From assembly GCA_011369465.1 (NCBI GenBank), contig DRQG01000151.1, positions 1-64,000 of the forward strand: a stretch of DNA of 64,000 bases, written 5' to 3'. Under the pieces are notes generated by a model, which made no database searches, was not told the origin of the DNA, and worked only from the letters and a program-made list of their open reading frames with translations. This stretch comes from Caldithrix abyssi. GTDB taxonomy: Bacteria > Calditrichota > Calditrichia > Calditrichales > Calditrichaceae. Below, one piece after another: positions 32,450-41,582 of this stretch. Each line of letters begins with the position of its first letter. Position 1 is the first letter of the stretch. Position numbers and translations under genes: made by a program.

Positions 32450-34321
32450 ATGCACACATTAGAGCGTTCCAACAAACACTTTCATAGAATTGTACTGGCT
32501 GTTTTTTTCAGCCTCGGTTTCGTATTATTGGCTGTCAGCTTTATCCGGCTTCAGATAAGTAACAAGGCTATGTACCAGCGTCAATCCCGCAATAACAGCA
32601 TCCGGGCAGAAAGTCTTTATCCGGTACGCGGCCTTATCCGTGATAAAACCGGCCGCATATTGGTGGATACCCGGGCTCAGTTTTCCGCCGCCGTTATCCC
32701 TGTAAGCATAACAGCACAGAGTTTGCGCCGGGCGTGTGAAATATTGGGGTTAGACACCGTTTCTGTTCAAAAGAAGATCAAAAATGGTGTCGGCTTTCGC
32801 CCGGTCATTATAGACCGGGATATAAGCCAGGAACAATTGGTTGCCATAGAGGAAAATCGTATTGACCTGCCCGGTATCATCACACTGGAAGTTCCAAAGC
32901 GCTTTTATGCAGACAATGTGAATTCACCTCACATATTCGGAACGATTGGCGAAGTAAACAAAGCCGAACAAATTATCAATCCCATTTACGAAGCCGGAGA
33001 TTTAGTGGGTAAATCCGGCATAGAAAAAAAATATGACCTGGACCTCAGGGGCACAAAAGGCGTGCGTTATTTACGAGTGGATGCTTCCGGAAAAACTCTG
33101 GGGGCTTATGATGAGAGCCAGAATATCTCTCCGGTACACGGTAACGACATCTATCTGCATCTTGACTATTCGATGCAGCAATTTGCCGAGTCCTTGCTGG
33201 TCGATTACAGAGGCGCTTTGGTGGCCATAGACGTGCGCGACGGAGGTATCATCGCCATGGCCAGCAAACCGGATTACGACCCGCGCCTGCTAAGCGGTAA
33301 AATAGACCCGGAAATATGGAAAAGGTTGATTGAAGACGAAAATCATCCTTTGTACAGCCGGGCAATTCAAAGCGCCTATCCACCGGGTTCCACTTATAAA
33401 ATTGTGGCAGCAATCGCCGCTCTGCAGGAAAAAATCATCACACCCCAATGGGAAGCTACCTGTAACGGCAGTTTTAGGCTGGGGCGTAAAACCATCCGCT
33501 GTTGGAATCCAAACGGACATGGTACATTGGATCTATATGGGGCTATCAAGAACTCCTGTAATGTCTATTTTTACAAGCTTGGCTTAAAAATCGGATTGGA
33601 TTTCTGGTCCAAATACAGTAAAATGCTCGGGTTCGGTTCAAAAACGGGCATTGACCTGCCCAACGAAAACAGCGGGTTAGTACCTACCCGTGAATTTTTT
33701 GACAGGGTTTACGGTAAAAACGGCTGGACGCGCGGTAACCTGGCCAATCTGGCCATCGGGCAGGGCGAATTGCTGGTAACCCCGCTTCAATTGGCCCAAT
33801 TTGCGATGATCCTGGCTAATAAAGGGGTTTACTACACGCCGCACATGGTCGAAAAAATGTATGATTTCTCAGCCCGTGCTTTTGTCAACTTCCCCAAAGA
33901 AGTTAATTATGTTAAAGGAATCAGTAAGGACGTTTACGACGTGGTACGTGAAGGCATGCACCGGGTTGTGAACGGCGGAACCGGTTGGCTGGGGAGAGTA
34001 CCCGGTATTGATATGGCAGGAAAAACCGGAACAGCGCAAAATCCGCACGGCGAACCACACGCCTGGTTTATGGCGTTTGCTCCGTATGAATCACCGGAAG
34101 TGGCTATCTCGGTAATTGTCGAGAATGCCGGTGGAGGCGGGGCCATAGCCGCTCCCATTGCCCGTAAATTTCTTGAAAAATATTTTTACGGTAAATTAAT
34201 TGCACGACCTGTCGTAAAAAAAGATAAAAGCGGTTCGGCACAGGATTCTCTTTTATTTCCTATTCCAAACGATTCGCTTCAGCCCATGCAGTTGTTTTTA
34301 CCGGATGAAGGAACCGAATGA
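32450..34321 (+). CDS. mrdA: Penicillin-binding protein 2 (elongation transpeptidase)
   Basis: This 623-residue class B PBP has an N-terminal membrane helix (about 14-35) and a dimerisation/pedestal domain starting RGLIRDKTGRILVD. The transpeptidase domain has the active-site motifs YPPGSTYKIV (SxxK, about 309-312), NSCNVYF (SxN) and GKTGTAQ (KTG). It crosslinks lateral peptidoglycan with RodA. It starts 3 bp after mreD and overlaps rodA by 4 bp. Confidence 0.95.
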   Translation: MHTLERSNKHFHRIVLAVFFSLGFVLLAVSFIRLQISNKAMYQRQSRNNSIRAESLYPVRGLIRDKTGRILVDTRAQFSAAVIPVSITAQSLRRACEILGLDTVSVQKKIKNGVGFRPVIIDRDISQEQLVAIEENRIDLPGIITLEVPKRFYADNVNSPHIFGTIGEVNKAEQIINPIYEAGDLVGKSGIEKKYDLDLRGTKGVRYLRVDASGKTLGAYDESQNISPVHGNDIYLHLDYSMQQFAESLLVDYRGALVAIDVRDGGIIAMASKPDYDPRLLSGKIDPEIWKRLIEDENHPLYSRAIQSAYPPGSTYKIVAAIAALQEKIITPQWEATCNGSFRLGRKTIRCWNPNGHGTLDLYGAIKNSCNVYFYKLGLKIGLDFWSKYSKMLGFGSKTGIDLPNENSGLVPTREFFDRVYGKNGWTRGNLANLAIGQGELLVTPLQLAQFAMILANKGVYYTPHMVEKMYDFSARAFVNFPKEVNYVKGISKDVYDVVREGMHRVVNGGTGWLGRVPGIDMAGKTGTAQNPHGEPHAWFMAFAPYESPEVAISVIVENAGGGGAIAAPIARKFLEKYFYGKLIARPVVKKDKSGSAQDSLLFPIPNDSLQPMQLFLPDEGTE

Positions 34322-35535
34322 TGTCCAATACTATATTTAAAAAAATCGACTGGATACTGATCTTACTATCTGCTTTCTTACTCATCATCGGCTTAATGGC
34401 TATTTACAGCGCCACTTTTGCAACGCATGGTAGTGAATACTTTTCCCGGCAACTGATTATTGCCACAATCGGTTTCATCGGTATGCTGATGATGGCTTTT
34501 ATTCCCTTCCGATGGCTACAGAGGATGAGTTTCTTGTTCTATTTTGTGTCATTGATATTATTGTTTCTGATATTCTTAATCGGAACAAAAGGGTATGGCG
34601 CCGAACGCTGGATTGTTTTGGCCGGTATTAAATTACAGCCGGCAGAGTTAGCCAAAATTGCCACCATAATGGCTGTGGCTGCGTATGTTGCCGATTACAA
34701 TGTTAACGTTAACCGTTTTCGTCATTTTATCGTAGTGGCAATACTGGTTTTTTTGCCCATGCTCCTTATTGCCCGCCAACCGGACCTGGGTACATCATTG
34801 GTTTTTCTGGCCCTGTTTATCCCATTACTTTATTGGGCCGGCCTAAACTGGTTTGCTCTTTTTATACTTGTGGCACCGGTTATTACCTTAATTGTTTCTT
34901 TTAATTTTTATGCCTTCCTGGTTTGGATGATTGTGGTTTCGGCCATTCTTTTTCTGTCCGGAAGAAAACCGGTTATCCTGGCATCTATCTTTGCTTTTCA
35001 CATCGCCGTCGGTTTGTTTACGCCGGTAATGTGGAATCAACTCAGGCCATATCAACAAAAACGATTGCTTACCTTTGCCAATCCGGAATCCGATCCGCAT
35101 GGCGCCGGCTACCAGATCATCCAAAGCAAAGTGGCCATCGGTTCGGGCGGATTGTGGGGCAAAGGATATTTGAACGGGACCCAAACCCAGCTTAAATTTT
35201 TACCCGCTCAGCACACCGATTTTATTTTTTCGGTTATCGGGGAAGAATGGGGTTTTACGGGTGTTTTGCTGATATTGGGACTGCTTCTTCTGTTATTGCT
35301 CTATTTGCTACATTTAGCCGTGCAGGTGCGTTCCACTTTTGCCAGTTTAACTCTGGTGGGTATTGCCACCGTTCTGTTTTTTCATATATTTGTAAATATC
35401 GGTATGACGGTTGGACTGGCTCCGGTAACCGGTTTGCCTTTGCCTTTTATCAGCTATGGCGGCTCTTTCCTGGCCGTCACACTTTTGATGATGGGTCTGG
35501 CTCATAATTTTTCCGCCAACAGGTATCAACGATAA
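34318..35535 (+). CDS. rodA: Peptidoglycan glycosyltransferase RodA (SEDS family)
   Basis: This 405-residue polytopic SEDS glycosyltransferase polymerises lipid II for elongation in partnership with PBP2. It shows the family regions KGYGAERWIVLAGIKLQPAELAKIA, RQPDLGTSLVF and the C-terminal TGLPLPFISYGGSFL. About ten membrane helices are visible. Overlap of its ATG with the end of mrdA indicates coupling. It ends the elongation operon; the next gene has its own promoter. Confidence 0.95.
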   Translation: MMSNTIFKKIDWILILLSAFLLIIGLMAIYSATFATHGSEYFSRQLIIATIGFIGMLMMAFIPFRWLQRMSFLFYFVSLILLFLIFLIGTKGYGAERWIVLAGIKLQPAELAKIATIMAVAAYVADYNVNVNRFRHFIVVAILVFLPMLLIARQPDLGTSLVFLALFIPLLYWAGLNWFALFILVAPVITLIVSFNFYAFLVWMIVVSAILFLSGRKPVILASIFAFHIAVGLFTPVMWNQLRPYQQKRLLTFANPESDPHGAGYQIIQSKVAIGSGGLWGKGYLNGTQTQLKFLPAQHTDFIFSVIGEEWGFTGVLLILGLLLLLLLYLLHLAVQVRSTFASLTLVGIATVLFFHIFVNIGMTVGLAPVTGLPLPFISYGGSFLAVTLLMMGLAHNFSANRYQR

Positions 35536-35564
35536 ATCCAGCTTGATTAAAGTTTTATTTTATA

Positions 35565-35593
35565 TTGATTTATTAGACATTCGTACATATATT
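35565..35593 (+). promoter_or_regulatory. Promoter of the CpoB-like lipoprotein gene
   Basis: TTGATT (35565-35570), 17 bp, then TATATT (35588-35593). The start would be near 35600, and GGAGG lies 6 nt before the ATG at 35624. Confidence 0.55.
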
Positions 35594-35623
35594 TAACGCA
35601 TAGTTTCTACAGCCGGAGGCATT

Positions 35624-36490
35624 ATGAATCGTTTATTTATTAATTTTTTAACCCTTTTAAGTCTCTTCGTGTTTATTGCTTTAAACAGTTGTGCAGGCAC
35701 CCGGGACGGTGAACCGGCAGAAGACGAAGCGGCTGCAACCAAAAACGACGAAAATCTGGATGATATTGAAAAACTGCTGGGTATTACGACGGAAGAATCT
35801 TCCAGCACTCCTACCAAAACATTTGAACCAAAAAAGCAGAGTAAAAATGACGAAGAAAAACTAAAACTTCTCGATTCCGGTGAACTGGCCAAAAAAGAAC
35901 GTAAAAAGTCGTCCTCTTATATGGCCGCTGCCAATGCCGCCAGTAAAGACAAGGAAAAAGAAGAAATTAAAAAGCTGAAAAAGCAATTGGCCCGTAAAGA
36001 TCGCCAGATATCCGATCTGCAGGCCAAAATTGAAGAGCAGGATAAAGAGTTGGCAAAACTTGTAAAGCGCAAACAATCGTATTCGTACACGCCGGGCGGC
36101 GCTGTCGGTACCGTAGGCGCAGGTGAGTACGAGTCCACCTACCAGGATGCAAGGGCCGCATTCGAAGCCCACGATTATAACCGCGCCCTGCAGCTCTTCG
36201 AATCCCTTCTGGCAAGCAGCACAACGCATTCTCTATCCGATAATGCTCAATATTGGATCGGTGAGTGCCACTACGCCTTGGGGCAGTATAACGCAGCCAT
36301 CATCGCCTTCGAAAAAGTATTTACATTCCCAAGATCCAACAAAAAGGATGATGCTCAGTTCAAACTCGGTTTGTGCTACCTGCGCAAGGGTGATAAGGCC
36401 AAAGCCCGGGAAGAGTTCAACCGCCTGCAAACCGATTATCCCAAAAGCGAGTATGTAACCCGCGCACAGAAACTACTGGCTAAATTATAA
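35624..36490 (+). CDS. Lipoprotein with coiled coil and TPR domain (CpoB/YbgF-like)
   Basis: This 288-residue protein has a lipoprotein signal (lipobox ALNSC, Cys about residue 23) and an acidic, low-complexity segment. A long Lys/Glu coiled coil occupies about 110-150. A C-terminal TPR domain of the YbgF/CpoB type (about 168-288) has YQDARAAFEAHDYNRALQLFESLL, then AQYWIGECHYALGQYNAAIIAFEKV. CpoB coordinates PBP1B and Tol-Pal function at division. No tol or pal genes are adjacent, so the role here is inferred from domain order only. Confidence 0.8.
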   Translation: MNRLFINFLTLLSLFVFIALNSCAGTRDGEPAEDEAAATKNDENLDDIEKLLGITTEESSSTPTKTFEPKKQSKNDEEKLKLLDSGELAKKERKKSSSYMAAANAASKDKEKEEIKKLKKQLARKDRQISDLQAKIEEQDKELAKLVKRKQSYSYTPGGAVGTVGAGEYESTYQDARAAFEAHDYNRALQLFESLLASSTTHSLSDNAQYWIGECHYALGQYNAAIIAFEKVFTFPRSNKKDDAQFKLGLCYLRKGDKAKAREEFNRLQTDYPKSEYVTRAQKLLAKL

Positions 36491-36501
36491 GCCCCCTTCA
36501 T

Positions 36502-36545
36502 AAAGGATGAATTGTTCCTCAAAGCCGGAGCGCTTCATCCTTTTT
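36502..36545 (+). terminator. Rho-independent terminator after the CpoB-like gene
   Basis: AAAGGATGAA pairs with TTCATCC plus T residues around a 22-nt loop, followed by TTTTTATTT. It closes the + strand mre/cpoB region. Confidence 0.75.
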
Positions 36546-36805
36546 ATTTCCGATCAAACTGATTCCTTCCCAAAAATCCACAAAACTTAACTTCGTACGT
36601 CCCGGCCCGGAATACGATACGAATAAGTCCATTCGTGTTTTTCGAAGTAGCGATCAAGACGGGATGATATTTGGGAATAATACAATTTACGTACAGTTTT
36701 TCATTCACTGAGACAGCGGAAAGTCTGTCTGATACGATTTCCGGCCTGTGGCGGGAGAGAAGAAATAAATTTTTATTGTAATACCAATACGCTGCGGGTA
36801 AGTAT
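36546..36805. other. Gene-free spacer between convergent mre/cpoB and dcw operons
   Basis: I see no gene, RNA or promoter here. A short CCTGTGGCGGG fragment near 36747 resembles a unit in mosaic D. Confidence 0.5.
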
Positions 36806-36852
36806 AAAAAAAGGAGGAGGAGCCAAACGGGAGATGTAAACGCTCCCCCTCC
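36806..36852 (-). terminator. Strong Rho-independent terminator of the dcw cluster
   Basis: On the minus strand GGAGGGGGAGC pairs with GCTCCTCCTCC (11 bp, one G-U) around an 18-nt loop, followed by seven T residues. It lies 12 bp after the ftsZ stop. Confidence 0.85.
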
Positions 36853-36863
36853 CGGTCCAACAG

Positions 36864-38057
36864 TTAATCCATTTGTTTACGGATGAAAGCCGGGATATCC
36901 AAATCCTTCGGCCCTTGCGGAACTTCCGGTTCCGGCAGATTGAAGATATTGCCGCTTCCCTTTCCGGGGTAATCGGGATCGATTTTCTTTTTTTCCCGCT
37001 TGAAGGTGGGTTTATCCAGCTCTTTAAAATTATTGGGGTTAAACGGTTCGTTTTCCTTCACTGCCGGTTTGGGCTTTTGCAATATACTGGCCTGCCGGGC
37101 CTCCTCATTGAATCCCGTGGCAATAACGGTAACCCGCACCTCGTCATTTAGATTTTCATCTACGACCATACCCCAAATAACATTGGCGCTGTCGCCCACG
37201 GCTTCCTGTACGAGCTGCGAGGCTTCACTTATTTCGTGCATGGACATGCTGGCCCCGCCGGTTACGTTAATTAACACACCGCGTGCTCCGCTGATATCCA
37301 CTCCGCCCAGCAGCGGCGAAGAGATGGCTTGTTCGGCGGCGACGATAGCTCTGTTTTCGCCCACTCCAACGCCGGTGCCCATTAAGGCGTCGCCCATACC
37401 GGCCATAATGGTTCGAATATCCGCAAAATCCAGGTTGATGTACCCGTGCACGTTAATCAGATCCGAAATGCTGCGCGTAGCTTCCAGCAGGATGGAATCG
37501 ACCACTTTGAAGGCGGAAATCACCGGCGTATTTCTTTCTATAATCGAAAAAATCCGGTCATTGGGAATCACAATAAGCGTATCCACCCGTTCGCGCAGGG
37601 CCTGGATACCTTTTTCGGCATTGCGTTTCCGAATAGGCCCCTCAAAGGAAAAGGGGGTTGTGGTTACGCCCACGGTAAGCGCACCCAAATCTTTGGCGAT
37701 TTCGGCCACGATGGGCGCCGCGCCGGTTCCCGTACCCCCGCCCATCCCGCAGGTTACAAAGACCATATCCGCGCCGTTCAGGGCTTCCACCACAATTTCT
37801 TTATCTTCCTCAATCGCCTTTAAACCGATATCCGGATTTGCCCCGGCGCCCAACCCTTTGGTAAGATTTTTACCGATCTGAATGCGGTTTGGCGACTGAT
37901 TGTCCCCCAAATCCTGCGCGTCCGTATTAATGGCGATAAATTCCACACCGGAAAGTCCGGCCTCGATCATTCCGTTTAAGGCGTTACCCCCGGCACCGCC
38001 CACGCCGGCAACTTTAATCTTTGCCGATTGTTCGGCTGACGAATCAAATTGAATCAT
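36864..38057 (-). CDS. ftsZ: Cell division GTPase FtsZ
   Basis: This 397-residue tubulin homologue forms the division ring. The GTP-binding signature GMGGGTGTGAAP is at about residues 104-115, and the synergy-loop region and NxDxxD equivalent (YINLDFADI) are intact. A variable linker precedes the conserved C-terminal peptide DIPAFIRKQMD that binds FtsA and other partners. GGGAG precedes the ATG. It is the last gene of the dcw operon, 48 bp after ftsA. Confidence 0.98.
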   Translation of the reverse strand: MIQFDSSAEQSAKIKVAGVGGAGGNALNGMIEAGLSGVEFIAINTDAQDLGDNQSPNRIQIGKNLTKGLGAGANPDIGLKAIEEDKEIVVEALNGADMVFVTCGMGGGTGTGAAPIVAEIAKDLGALTVGVTTTPFSFEGPIRKRNAEKGIQALRERVDTLIVIPNDRIFSIIERNTPVISAFKVVDSILLEATRSISDLINVHGYINLDFADIRTIMAGMGDALMGTGVGVGENRAIVAAEQAISSPLLGGVDISGARGVLINVTGGASMSMHEISEASQLVQEAVGDSANVIWGMVVDENLNDEVRVTVIATGFNEEARQASILQKPKPAVKENEPFNPNNFKELDKPTFKREKKKIDPDYPGKGSGNIFNLPEPEVPQGPKDLDIPAFIRKQMD

Positions 38058-38105
38058 TTTGTTCTCCCGTTTTGTTTGACTGCCTGTTCTATTTGCATCT
38101 TTTTT

Positions 38106-39335
38106 CTATCCGAAAAGATTATCCACCATATCCTTAAAACGTTTGATGATCCAGGCGATGCCCCCTCCCGAATCAATGCGTCGGACGTTTCCGTGATTGA
38201 TGGCATAATAGATGAGCCCCACACCGGTGGCGTACATGGGACTTTTGATGGTTTCCGCTAAGCCGCCGCTGGCATTGGGCTGGCCTATTTTAACCGGCAG
38301 ACCGGTCACCCGCTCGGCCAGTTCGGCCGCGCCCTCCAGCATGGAAGCGCCGCCGGTCAGCACGATACCCGCGCCCATGGAATCGAACACATCCGATTTT
38401 TCCATCTCACGCAGGGTTAGCTGAAAAATTTCTTCCATACGCGGTTGGATGATAGCCGCCAGAACGCTACGCGATATTTCCCGCGGAGCCCGCCCGGCCA
38501 CACCGGGAACCTTGATGAGTTCGTCCTGCTCGAGCATCGTTTGCATGGCCACGCCGTATTTCTTTTTCAGCTCCTCGGCCTGATCCATCGAGGTGCGCAG
38601 GCCCTGAGAGAGATCGGAGGTAACATGCTGACCGCCCAGCCCGACTACCGAAGTATGGCGGATGCTGCCGTCGAAAAACATGGCCAAATCGCTCGTACCG
38701 CCGCCGATATCCACAATGGCCACGCCGAGGTCGCGTTCGTCCTTTTCCAGCACGGCCAGGCTGGAGGCGTACGGTTCCAGAACGATATCGGCCACCTCAT
38801 ACCCGGCCTCTTCGATGCAGTTTACAATATTTTTGGCCGAAGCCGCGGCAGCCGTAACTATGTGGATTTCGCACTCCAGCCGCACACCGGCCATACCCAC
38901 CGGATTGTGAATCCCATCCTGTTCATCCACTATGAATTCCTGCGGAAGAACGTGCAGGATTTCCCTGTCCATCGGCAGAGCTATGGCCTGGGCGGCGCTG
39001 ATCACCCGTTCGCGGTCTCTTTCCGTAATGATACGGTCTTTCCCGCTCACCGCAATAACGCCCTTGCTGTTAATCGAACGGATATGGTCGCCGGCGATAC
39101 CGGCATATACATGACCGATTTTGTGGCCGCACATCAGTTCCGCCTGTTCCACCGCCTTTTTGATCGACTGCACCGTTTTGTTCACATTAATCACCACGCC
39201 GCGTCTTAAGCCCTGCGAAGGGGCCTGACCGACACCCACAATATTAACCTGACCGTATTCATCCTGCCGGCCCACTACAGCGGCAATCTTGGTGGTGCCG
39301 ATGTCCAATCCTACAATAATATCGTTTGTCTCCAT
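38106..39335 (-). CDS. ftsA: Cell division protein FtsA
   Basis: This actin-like membrane tether of FtsZ has the phosphate motifs GLDIGTTKIAAVVG and IVDIGGGTSDLAMF and the adenosine motif GIVLTGGASMLEG. The C-terminal amphipathic helix IAWIIKRFKDMVDNLFG anchors it to the membrane. The frame opens ten codons earlier at 39365, but AGGGGAA lies 5 nt before the ATG at 39335, which I take as the start. An ATG directly before it (39338) is too close to that site. Confidence 0.97.
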   Translation of the reverse strand: METNDIIVGLDIGTTKIAAVVGRQDEYGQVNIVGVGQAPSQGLRRGVVINVNKTVQSIKKAVEQAELMCGHKIGHVYAGIAGDHIRSINSKGVIAVSGKDRIITERDRERVISAAQAIALPMDREILHVLPQEFIVDEQDGIHNPVGMAGVRLECEIHIVTAAAASAKNIVNCIEEAGYEVADIVLEPYASSLAVLEKDERDLGVAIVDIGGGTSDLAMFFDGSIRHTSVVGLGGQHVTSDLSQGLRTSMDQAEELKKKYGVAMQTMLEQDELIKVPGVAGRAPREISRSVLAAIIQPRMEEIFQLTLREMEKSDVFDSMGAGIVLTGGASMLEGAAELAERVTGLPVKIGQPNASGGLAETIKSPMYATGVGLIYYAINHGNVRRIDSGGGIAWIIKRFKDMVDNLFG

Positions 39336-39387
39336 CATACTTCCCCTGGCCTGTGTCCCGGACACAGCCTTAATCTTTTTCTGCTGA

Positions 39388-40176
39388 TCAGGCTTTTCGT
39401 TTTGCCTGTTTGGTTTTTACTATTAATTGGTTTGCAAAGCGCACATCCATGTATTTGATTTCCGGCAGAGTCTGCCAGTCAAAATACTTGTCCAGATATT
39501 CCGAAAGCACATACAGATTTTCCTGATAGTTTTCGTAATCCAGTTTGATACGCGCGCCGCCGCGGATGAGCACCAACTGCAGATAATCGGGGCGCGCCAC
39601 ATCTACTTCGGCCACAATTTCTTTAAGCAGCGGTCCCATGTAATTCATAAAAGATAATACCTTAACCGCCTGCAGGGCCTGAGCTGCGGTTGTTCGCCTG
39701 CCCAGCGTACCCAGTCTTTCCTTCACTCCGCTGATAAACGGTAAATTCCAGCGCTGCGGCCGACGCGGTACCGGCAGCAAATAGCCTTCATCATCTATCA
39801 AATTCAAACCGCGGCCGTAAATAAAGGCCAGCGGCCGGCGTTCCACAATGGTTATACGTAATGTGGCCGGTAAGCTGCGCACCGCGCTGGCCGCCTTTAT
39901 GTAGGGTGATTGCAGCAGTTTGCCAACAACCTCATTCGGCTTAACCGTAAGCAGTTTTTCCCCCGGCTTCACACCGCACAGTTCCAATACATCGGCGCGG
40001 GTTAAAATATGCGTACCCTGTATTTCGATCTGCACCAGTTCAAAGGTGGTCAGCCGCTCCTGCAGATAGCGGTTAATCCATTTGTACCCATAGGCCAAAC
40101 CGGACAGCAGCAGGATAAGCGCCACATAAACAACGCCGTTGCGCAAACTTTTTCGCGTTCTTTTTTTCAGTCTCAT
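39388..40176 (-). CDS. ftsQ: Cell division protein FtsQ (POTRA domain)
   Basis: This 262-residue bitopic protein has a basic N-terminus (RLKKRTRKSLRNG), one membrane helix (about 14-32) and a POTRA domain beginning LVQIEIQGTHILTRADVLELCGV. The C-terminal FtsQ beta domain follows. It links early and late division proteins. It overlaps murC by 4 bp. In many Gram-negative clusters murB and ddl lie between murC and ftsQ; they are missing here. Confidence 0.88.
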   Translation of the reverse strand: MRLKKRTRKSLRNGVVYVALILLLSGLAYGYKWINRYLQERLTTFELVQIEIQGTHILTRADVLELCGVKPGEKLLTVKPNEVVGKLLQSPYIKAASAVRSLPATLRITIVERRPLAFIYGRGLNLIDDEGYLLPVPRRPQRWNLPFISGVKERLGTLGRRTTAAQALQAVKVLSFMNYMGPLLKEIVAEVDVARPDYLQLVLIRGGARIKLDYENYQENLYVLSEYLDKYFDWQTLPEIKYMDVRFANQLIVKTKQAKRKA

Positions 40177-41573
40177 ACCCGGATGCCTTCCGAATTTCCC
40201 GCTTTTAGTTTTTGTGCCAATAGTTCGGCCGTTTTAACAATATCGCCGGCGCCCAGAGTGAGCAGTATATCCCCGGCGCGCAGCATATCCCATAATTGCC
40301 CGGGTAAATCTTCTTTGTTTTCGATATAGCGGACGTTGGTTTTGCCCGCTTTCTTCAATTCATCGGCGATCAACCGGCCGGTTACACCCGGGATGGGTTC
40401 TTCGCGCGCCGGATAGATGCCCGTAACCACGGGCAGGTCGGCAATTTGCAGAGCCGCGGCAAAATCCGCATAAAAATCCTTTGTGCGGCTGTAAAGATGC
40501 GGCTGAAAAACGGCAATCAGGCGCCGCTGCGGCCAGGCGGTCTTAGCGGCCTGCAACGTTGTTTCCACTTCCGTGGGATGATGCGCATAATCATCCACGA
40601 TCAGGATATCCTTTTCCTGCGCCTTTATATCAAAGCGGCGTTCCACACCGCTGAAATGATGCAGGGCTTTTTGCACGACGGCAAAATCAATCCCCAACTG
40701 GATGGCCGCAGAGGCCGCCGCCAGAGCGTTGTACACATTGTGCCGGCCGGGCACCCGTAATTCGATTGTGCCCAGCAAGGCATTATCCTGCCACATTTCG
40801 AACCGGGCAGCCATTTCATGGTATTGGGGATGTTCCGCCCGGAAATGTCTTTCTTTTTCCAATCCGAAGGTAACCGCGCTCCGTTCGAATCGGGGAATGA
40901 TTTCGTTTAGATTCGGATCGTCGCCATTGACCACCAACAGACCGTCAAAGGGTAAACGGTGGGCAAAACGCACAAAGGTGTCTTTAATGTCTTCCAACCC
41001 GTCGTAGATATCCAGATGATCGCTTTCCAGAGAGGTGATTACCGCCAGCCGCGGATTAAGGGCCAGAAAAGAGCGATCGTACTCATCCGCTTCGGCCAGC
41101 AGCAGTTCCCCTTTGCCGAGCCGGGCGTTGGTCATCAGACTTTTTATCCGCCCGCCGATGATCAGCGTGGGGTCCTTTTGCGCGGCAATCAAAATATCGC
41201 CCAGCATCGATGTGGTTGTGGTTTTTCCGTGGGTTCCGGCCACGCCGATGCCAAAGTAACGGTTCATCAGTTGTCCCAGCATTTCCGCCCGGCGGATGCG
41301 CGGGATATGCCGGTGTTCGGCCTCGCGCATTTCCGGGTTATCGGCCGGGATAGCCGAACTGTACACCACAAAATCCGGATTCCCCAGATATTCCGCGCGA
41401 TGGCCCTCGTAAATTACCGCGCCCCGCTCTTCCAGGTAGGCGGTAATTTCGCTTCTGGCACGGTCGGAACCGCTGACACGATGCCCCATGCTGAGCAATA
41501 TTTCGGCAATGCCGCTCATGCCGATACCGCCGATGCCGATAAAATGTACAGTTTTTATATTTTGCTTAATCAT
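40173..41573 (-). CDS. murC: UDP-N-acetylmuramate-L-alanine ligase MurC
   Basis: This 466-residue ATP-dependent ligase adds L-Ala to UDP-MurNAc. The N-terminal UDP-binding domain starts KTVHFIGIGGIGMSGIAEIL. The P-loop is GVAGTHGKTTTTSML (about 110-124). DDYAHHPTEVETTL is the MurC-specific motif in the C-terminal part. It lies 9 bp downstream of murG. Confidence 0.96.
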   Translation of the reverse strand: MIKQNIKTVHFIGIGGIGMSGIAEILLSMGHRVSGSDRARSEITAYLEERGAVIYEGHRAEYLGNPDFVVYSSAIPADNPEMREAEHRHIPRIRRAEMLGQLMNRYFGIGVAGTHGKTTTTSMLGDILIAAQKDPTLIIGGRIKSLMTNARLGKGELLLAEADEYDRSFLALNPRLAVITSLESDHLDIYDGLEDIKDTFVRFAHRLPFDGLLVVNGDDPNLNEIIPRFERSAVTFGLEKERHFRAEHPQYHEMAARFEMWQDNALLGTIELRVPGRHNVYNALAAASAAIQLGIDFAVVQKALHHFSGVERRFDIKAQEKDILIVDDYAHHPTEVETTLQAAKTAWPQRRLIAVFQPHLYSRTKDFYADFAAALQIADLPVVTGIYPAREEPIPGVTGRLIADELKKAGKTNVRYIENKEDLPGQLWDMLRAGDILLTLGAGDIVKTAELLAQKLKAGNSEGIRV

Positions 41574-41582
41574 ATTATCAGT

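Noticed and set aside
36546-36805. Structural RNA gene in the spacer between the two wall operons
   Set aside because: No tRNA cloverleaf, no known RNA core and no promoter could be recognised.
37000-37881. 293-codon open frame on the plus strand
   Set aside because: Antisense to ftsZ, a common shadow of its codon pattern.
38445-39209. 254-codon open frame on the plus strand
   Set aside because: Antisense to ftsA; low-complexity antisense product without motifs.
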